In this document: one piece after another, positions 23,837-27,615 of the stretch
How the letters are laid out: each line of letters starts with the position of its first letter
Numbering within the stretch: the stretch's first letter is position 1
Origin: JBBDLF01 sp040879025
GTDB lineage: Bacteria > Pseudomonadota > Gammaproteobacteria > Pseudomonadales > Pseudohongiellaceae
Assembly (NCBI GenBank): GCA_040879025.1
Contig: JBBDLF010000018.1
Location: 1 to 27,615 of the forward strand
Direction: 5' to 3'
Length of the DNA stretch: 27,615 nt
Program-made: the position numbers and the translations under genes
The notes under the pieces: generated by a model
Databases searched by the model: none
What the model was told of the DNA's origin: nothing
What the model saw: the letters and a program-made list of their open reading frames with translations, nothing else

Positions 23837-24562
23837 TTAACTGAGCAGGCGGCCACCGTCGACATCGACTGTGGTGCCCGTAACGAAATGGTTCTGCATA
23901 ACAAAAATAAGCCCCTGGGCAACCTCATCTGGATTTCCCGGCCGTTTAATCAAATGCGTCTGGGTCATCGCGGCAAGTTTCTCGTCCCTGTCTTTCCCCA
24001 TCCAGTCGAACATGGAAGTGGAAACAGTGCCAGGTGACACCACGTTAACACGCAGCGGCGCCAGTTCGACAGCAAGACACCGGGCCAGGTTCTCCACGGC
24101 ACCCCCCACACAGCTCAAAGCGGATTGGGCGGGCTTGATTTTGCGTGCCGGGGAACCGCTCACCAATGTGATGGAGCCGTCCTGGGAAACATACGGCGCG
24201 CCGGTTCGGACTACCTTGGCATAGCCCCAGAGCTTATCGAACGCGGCCTTGAACTGCTCCTCAGTCTGTTCCAGAAACGGCTTGAGAGTGCGTTCTCCAC
24301 CGATAGCGGCGGAAACCAGATGATGAACCGTGCCCGCCTCTTTGAAAACCGCTTCCATTGACGCCGCATCGTGCGTATCCGCCTGCATCAGCTTCAGCTT
24401 ACCATTGCCGGCAATCCTGGCCTTCTCCAGATTGTCCTTGCTGCGTCCCGCCGCCCAGACAGTGGCGCCCAATTCACTGGCGGCTATCGCAGTGGCCAGT
24501 CCGATCCCCGCGGTGCCCCCGATGATCACCACGTTTTTTCCTGCAAGGTTGTTCCTGGTCAT
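23837..24562 (-). CDS. Atypical short-chain dehydrogenase lacking YxxxK
   Basis: This protein of 241 residues has a Rossmann fold of the classical SDR type: IIGGTAGIGLATA (11-24), LVSAAIGG, a catalytic-region serine in LVSGS and the VNVVSPGTVSTSMF and VDVDGGRL end. The catalytic Tyr-x3-Lys does not exist; where it should be, the sequence reads ALSCVGGAVENLARCLA, with Leu and Gly at the two positions. A subgroup with similar changes is known and binds NADPH, but its chemistry is unclear. ATG at 24562 is chosen for AGGAG six bases upstream; the earlier ATG at 24577 overlaps that site. The nitroreductase gene follows 23 bases downstream. Confidence 0.85.
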   Translation of the reverse strand: MTRNNLAGKNVVIIGGTAGIGLATAIAASELGATVWAAGRSKDNLEKARIAGNGKLKLMQADTHDAASMEAVFKEAGTVHHLVSAAIGGERTLKPFLEQTEEQFKAAFDKLWGYAKVVRTGAPYVSQDGSITLVSGSPARKIKPAQSALSCVGGAVENLARCLAVELAPLRVNVVSPGTVSTSMFDWMGKDRDEKLAAMTQTHLIKRPGNPDEVAQGLIFVMQNHFVTGTTVDVDGGRLLS

Positions 24563-24664
24563 AACTTGCTCCTTCATTTTTTCAATCCTGGAATCTCAAT
24601 TTTCAAGACCGCGCTGATAACTAACCATCCATTCCACCTTGGCCTTCCCGGTTAGAATGCAAAG

Positions 24665-24681
24665 CTCCCGACAGGCGGGAG
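24665..24681. other. Short GC-rich hairpin
   Basis: CTCCCG and CGGGAG form a six-base stem around a five-base loop in the 287-base gap between the SDR and lipoprotein genes. On the minus strand it is followed by CTTTGCATT, so a weak terminator for a leftward transcript is possible. Nothing else in the gap is firm; an extended -10 (TGGTACAAT, 24784-24792) could serve the lipoprotein gene. Confidence 0.3.
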
Positions 24682-24849
24682 AGACAGGATCGGAATGGTA
24701 TCACGCACCGGACTTTCCTGACAGCCGTGACATCCTTGATAACCGGGCGCCTGCCTGAATGGCACGGCGCCCACGGGCCACTGTGGTACAATCTTCCATC
24801 ACCGTGTTGTAACCCTCAAAATACCACTTAGCCTCTGACGGAGTTCGCC

Positions 24850-25170
24850 ATGAAGAAATTGTTAAAACTGGCCATTGTACCGGCAATCTGCAGTGTCACT
24901 CTTGGCTGCAACTGGGTGCAGCTTACCGACGAGGGAGCCGGCGTTCGCCTCGCGGAGAGTACGGCGGTAAGTAATTGCCGTCGTGTTGGCGCCTCGACGT
25001 CACAAACCATGAGCCGTGTGACGGTGGTGGAGCGCGGTTCAGAAAAAATGCAGGAAGAACTGGTAACTCTGGCCAGAAATGAAGCCGGTACGATGGGCGG
25101 CAACGTGATCGTGCCGGAAACCGTCATTGAGGAAGGACGCCAGCGCTTTGGAGTGTACGCCTGTCCGTAG
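24850..25170 (+). CDS. DUF4156 lipoprotein
   Basis: This lipoprotein of 106 residues has a signal peptide with a lipobox (VTLGC, Cys20) followed by WVQLTDEGAGV, a central VVERGSEKMQEELVTLARNEA and a closing GGNVIVPE and FGVYAC. These are the typical features of the DUF4156 family of small gammaproteobacterial outer-membrane lipoproteins with two extra cysteines (near 43 and 105) likely to form a disulfide. The family has an RcsF-like fold, but a role in envelope signalling here is inference. ATG at 24850 has a GGAG-like site (ACGGAG) upstream. It is convergent with the symporter gene at 25192. Confidence 0.88.
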   Translation: MKKLLKLAIVPAICSVTLGCNWVQLTDEGAGVRLAESTAVSNCRRVGASTSQTMSRVTVVERGSEKMQEELVTLARNEAGTMGGNVIVPETVIEEGRQRFGVYACP

Positions 25171-25191
25171 GCTCATCAGCGGGAACCGGCG

Positions 25192-26436
25192 TTAATACCT
25201 GATCGGTGCCTTGAAGCGCCCTTCATCAAATTCGCCTTCCCAGTTGGCCACTACGGTGGCCACTGAAAGATCCCCGGTCACATTGACACAGGTTCGCAGC
25301 ATGTCCAGTGGACGATCGAATGGCAACACAAAACCCACGACCACCGCGATCTGTTCCGGACTCAGCCCGATGGTGTCCATAACTGCCGCCATCAGGAACA
25401 GTGACGCTCCAGGCACGGCCGCCGTGCCAATGGAGACCAGCGTTGTCGCCCCGGCCATGACCACATAATCCATCAGGCCGAGGTCCAGACCAAAGGCCTG
25501 TGCGGCAAATACCGATACGATACCCACATACAATGCGGTACCGTCCATGTTGATGGTCGCCCCCAGGGGCAGTACCGTTGAGGCCACCACGGGTTTGATA
25601 CCCAGGTTGTCCTCCGCGACCGTCATTGTCACCGGTAACGTGGCGGAACTGGAAGACGTGGAAAACGCCAGGAGCATGGCATCCCGGGCACCGCGGAAAA
25701 ACCGTATCGGCGACAGCTTCAATCCGAATTTCAGAATACTGCTGTGCACCAGCACCACATGAACGACGCAGCCGAGTACCACCGCCAACGCCAGCAAAAT
25801 CACATCCAGCATGGCGCCCAGGCCCTGGGTGCCGGCAACCCAGGCAATCAATGCGAATACCCCGAATGGCGCCACTTCCATCACCCAGTGGGTAATCCTC
25901 AGCATGATATCCGAACCGGCACCCATCAGATCACCGATCGGTTTCGCGCGCTGACCCACGGCAAGCACACTGATACCAACCAGCAGCGCAAAGAAGATTA
26001 TCGCGAGAATATTGCCCTCCGCCAATGCGGCGATGGGGTTCTCGGGCACAATGCTGAGCAGCCTTTCAGCCAGGGGTATGGCGGCCTGAACTTCAGTCGG
26101 AACCGCCGCGCTAAGATCCACTCCCACGCCCGGTTGCAGGATCGCCGCCAGGGTCAGACCGATGGTGATGGCAATAAGCGTGGTACCCATATAGATTCCC
26201 AGGGTCTTGACCCCGAGCGAGCCCAGCTTGGCCGGATCTCCCATCGAAACCACCCCCGAGACGAGCGTTACGAAAATGAGCGGCACTACCACCATGCGTA
26301 TCAGGCGTACGAACAGGTCTCCCACCCAACGGATGGACGCGGCACCGTCACCCCACAAAAAGCCGACAACGGCGCCCAGCACCAACGCGGCCAGAATGCG
26401 TTTCCACAACGGCGTCGAAAACCACTTCTCCCACAT
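25192..26436 (-). CDS. Dicarboxylate/amino acid:cation symporter (DAACS)
   Basis: This inner-membrane carrier of 414 residues imports dicarboxylates or acidic amino acids with sodium or protons. Typical stretches appear: MVVVPLIFVTLVSGV (helix 2), AFSTSSSSATLPVT (the serine-rich hairpin HP1), ATINMDGTALY (helix 7, NMDGT motif), GIPGA-type hairpin VSIGTAAVPGASLF and DRPLDMLRTCVNVTGD (helix 8, with the Asp-Asn ligand residues). ATG at 26436 has GGAG seven bases upstream; the open frame to 26499 adds 21 residues that do not fit the family. It is divergent from the reductase gene at 26548 over a compact promoter region. Confidence 0.93.
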   Translation of the reverse strand: MWEKWFSTPLWKRILAALVLGAVVGFLWGDGAASIRWVGDLFVRLIRMVVVPLIFVTLVSGVVSMGDPAKLGSLGVKTLGIYMGTTLIAITIGLTLAAILQPGVGVDLSAAVPTEVQAAIPLAERLLSIVPENPIAALAEGNILAIIFFALLVGISVLAVGQRAKPIGDLMGAGSDIMLRITHWVMEVAPFGVFALIAWVAGTQGLGAMLDVILLALAVVLGCVVHVVLVHSSILKFGLKLSPIRFFRGARDAMLLAFSTSSSSATLPVTMTVAEDNLGIKPVVASTVLPLGATINMDGTALYVGIVSVFAAQAFGLDLGLMDYVVMAGATTLVSIGTAAVPGASLFLMAAVMDTIGLSPEQIAVVVGFVLPFDRPLDMLRTCVNVTGDLSVATVVANWEGEFDEGRFKAPIRY

Positions 26437-26457
26437 TAACTTCTCCCGGGCCTCGGT

Positions 26458-26494
26458 TTGGCTTAGACTATAGAAATTCATAACATAGTTCCAA
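26458..26494. promoter_or_regulatory. Overlapping divergent promoters
   Basis: Leftward for the symporter gene: TTGGAA (complement at 26489-26494), 16 bases, TATAGT (complement at 26467-26472). Rightward for the reductase gene: TTGGCT (26458-26463), 17 bases, TAACAT (26481-26486). The two overlap almost fully, so both are unlikely to fire at once on the same molecule. Confidence 0.45.
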
Positions 26495-26547
26495 TACATT
26501 TATGACAAAGGCTGTCCCGGCTGAGGGACGTCACGGGATGCCCCCTC

Positions 26548-27288
26548 ATGAAGTGGATCGAAGGAACCGTCGTTGAGAACCTGCTCTGGACCGAAAACCT
26601 GTTCAGCCTGAAAATCGCGGCAGATGCCGCCGATTTTACCGCCGGGCAATTTACCAGCCTGGCTCTGGATATCGAGGGCGAAAGAGTAGCGCGTCCTTAC
26701 TCCTACCTCAGTTCCCCGGGTGAGCAACCTCTGGAGTTCTTTTTTTACACAGCCGTTGACGGTGTTTTATCCAATGCGCTGATTAAACTTGAGCCGGGCG
26801 ACCCGGTGTGGGTGCGGGAAAAAGCCGCCGGTTTTTTTACGCTGGACGAAGTCCCTCCGGCAAGGGAAATGTGGATGATGGGCACCGGCACCGGCGTCGC
26901 GCCGTTTTTTTCCATTCTCAGAACAGAGGAACCCTGGCAACGTTTCGACCACATCGTTCTGGCAGTCGGCGTCCGAACGCAGGCCGATCTGCGTTACCAG
27001 CATCTGATCGATGACCTGCGCAACCAGTACGGCGAACGCTTTCACTACCAGCCCTTCATCAGCCGCGAGGATGTTACCGGAGCAATCCGCGGACGCATTC
27101 CCGCCTCCATAGAAAGCGGTACGCTGGAGGTCAGCGTAAACCGGAGTTTGAGCGTGGAAGAGTCTCATATCATGCTCTGCGGCAACCCAGACATGGTCAA
27201 GGACGCAACAGCAGTGCTGAAACTGAGGGGATTCCAAAAGAACCTTCGGCGCAAGCCGGGCCATATAACGGTTGAGAATTACTGGTAG
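26548..27288 (+). CDS. fpr: Ferredoxin--NADP reductase
   Basis: This FAD enzyme of 246 residues moves electrons between NADPH and ferredoxin or flavodoxin. Motifs appear in order: RPYSYLSSP (FAD contact, Arg49-Ser52), FFFYTAVDGVLSN, the NADP-binding GTGTGVAPFFS (about 112-122), AVGVRT and the CGNPDMVKD stretch. The C-terminus ENYW is typical of the bacterial subclass of Fpr, where the terminal aromatic residue stacks on the flavin. The length fits this class (about 250). The start at 26548 lacks a strong ribosome site, but the alternative ATG at 26538 meets a stop soon. No ferredoxin gene lies in the window. Confidence 0.93.
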   Translation: MKWIEGTVVENLLWTENLFSLKIAADAADFTAGQFTSLALDIEGERVARPYSYLSSPGEQPLEFFFYTAVDGVLSNALIKLEPGDPVWVREKAAGFFTLDEVPPAREMWMMGTGTGVAPFFSILRTEEPWQRFDHIVLAVGVRTQADLRYQHLIDDLRNQYGERFHYQPFISREDVTGAIRGRIPASIESGTLEVSVNRSLSVEESHIMLCGNPDMVKDATAVLKLRGFQKNLRRKPGHITVENYW

Positions 27289-27336
27289 ACGCATCCAACA
27301 TTCGATCTACGCTGAGAATACAACTCCTGATCGTCA

Positions 27337-27359
27337 GGTCGCAGAAAGAATTTGCGACC
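27337..27359. other. Perfect hairpin downstream of fpr
   Basis: GGTCGCA and TGCGACC form a seven-base stem around a nine-base loop, 49 bases after the fpr stop. No T-run follows; it could be a processing or stabilising structure at the 3' end of the fpr transcript, or part of the structured region that follows. Confidence 0.45.
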
Positions 27360-27360
27360 G

Positions 27361-27558
27361 TGATGAGTCCCGAGCGAGTGGGAACTGATGATTCCCGGCC
27401 GGAAAAGAACACCAACGTCTCTCTTGACGTCCCCAGGCCAGAGAAGAACGGTTTTAATGTTATCTCATGGTGATCAATGATGAGTCCCGAGCGGATGGGA
27501 ACTGGTTTTCAAAAAAGTTTTCTCAGGATGGTAATTGATGAGTCCCGAGCGGATGGGA
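27361..27558. repeat. Degenerate tandem array with a conserved hairpin motif
   Basis: TGATGAGTCCCGAGCG is identical in three copies starting at 27361, 27478 and 27536; the latter two extend the identity through GATGGGA. The gaps are 117 and 58 bases, and a poor fourth copy lies between the first two near 27424 (TTGACGTCCCCAG...AACGGTTTT), which gives a period of about 58. Each unit can fold as TCCC-N8-GGGA. The sequences between units do not resemble each other. No open reading frame covers the region. It could be an array of protein or RNA-binding elements or a structured RNA; see findings. Confidence 0.65.
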
Positions 27559-27582
27559 GTAGGCTTCCTTCTCCGCTCCGGT

Positions 27583-27598
27583 GGGCCATCCCTGGCCC
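27583..27598. other. Strong short hairpin near the right edge
   Basis: GGGCCA and TGGCCC pair around a four-base loop (TCCC), downstream of the repeat array. A GC-rich tail follows instead of a T-run, so it is not a typical terminator. The remaining bases to the window end show no gene. Confidence 0.4.
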
Positions 27599-27615
27599 GG
27601 TCCCGCGCTCGTCCC

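Noticed and set aside
27361..27558. Hammerhead ribozyme suggested by TGATGAGTCCC
   Set aside because: The core cytosine before TGATGA is G, A or T in the three copies, and the GAAA that must follow the second stem is missing in all of them.
27361..27558. CRISPR array (28-bp repeats with about 30-bp spacers)
   Set aside because: Only three recognisable copies, one intervening copy badly degenerate, repeat ends diverge, and there are no cas genes in the window. The period fits, so a decayed array is not fully excluded.

Overview
The window (about 27.6 kb, GC-rich except for its first 1.4 kb) looks like chromosomal DNA of a gammaproteobacterium, probably free-living and possibly marine. The reasons are a Tag glycosylase very close to the enterobacterial protein, a DUF4156 lipoprotein, AI-2E and CNNM/CorC-type membrane proteins, a DAACS symporter and a soluble-type ferredoxin-NADP reductase. 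The genus cannot be fixed from sequence alone. Apart from the left edge and the last 300 bases, the content is tightly packed housekeeping and metabolic genes in short operons on both strands.

Layout. (1) 1-1465: AT-richer accessory DNA with an attC-like hairpin at the left edge, two small orphan genes, further partial attC-like signals and a decayed copy of the 3' part of tRNA-Arg. It abuts an intact tRNA-Arg(TCG) on the minus strand (1466-1542) with a clear promoter. (2) 1821-3350: a lipoprotein metallophosphoesterase, convergent with an ArsR-rhodanese regulator. That regulator is divergent from a sterol desaturase-family hydroxylase, and two matching palindromes lie in the shared promoter region. 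(3) 5041-11093, all minus strand: two membrane-anchored split-barrel (FDOR-like) proteins, the fused F0 synthase FbiC, an NDUFA9-like SDR, a flippase-like membrane protein and a CDP-alcohol phosphotransferase. (4) 11446-20916, all plus strand: a MacB/FtsX-type permease, a secreted four-repeat protein, an AI-2E transporter-family protein, a CNNM/CorC-type protein, a PQQ dehydrogenase with its own haem domain, and tag. (5) 20917-24562, minus strand: an exported fumarylacetoacetate hydrolase-like protein, a six-helix membrane protein with a receiver-like partner, a nitroreductase and an atypical SDR. (6) 24850-27288: a DUF4156 lipoprotein, a DAACS symporter and a divergent ferredoxin-NADP reductase. 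(7) 27289-27615: no gene, but a cluster of hairpins including a motif repeated at a period of about 58 bp.

The most promising candidate system is region 3. FbiC makes the deazaflavin F0, the chromophore precursor of F420, and it is preceded by two small translationally coupled proteins with one membrane helix each and FDOR-like domains predicted to face the periplasm. This suggests a membrane or periplasmic deazaflavin-dependent redox function in a gammaproteobacterium, where such chemistry is poorly described. The second candidate is the sulfur-sensing-type ArsR-rhodanese regulator with its duplicated operator over a lipid hydroxylase gene.
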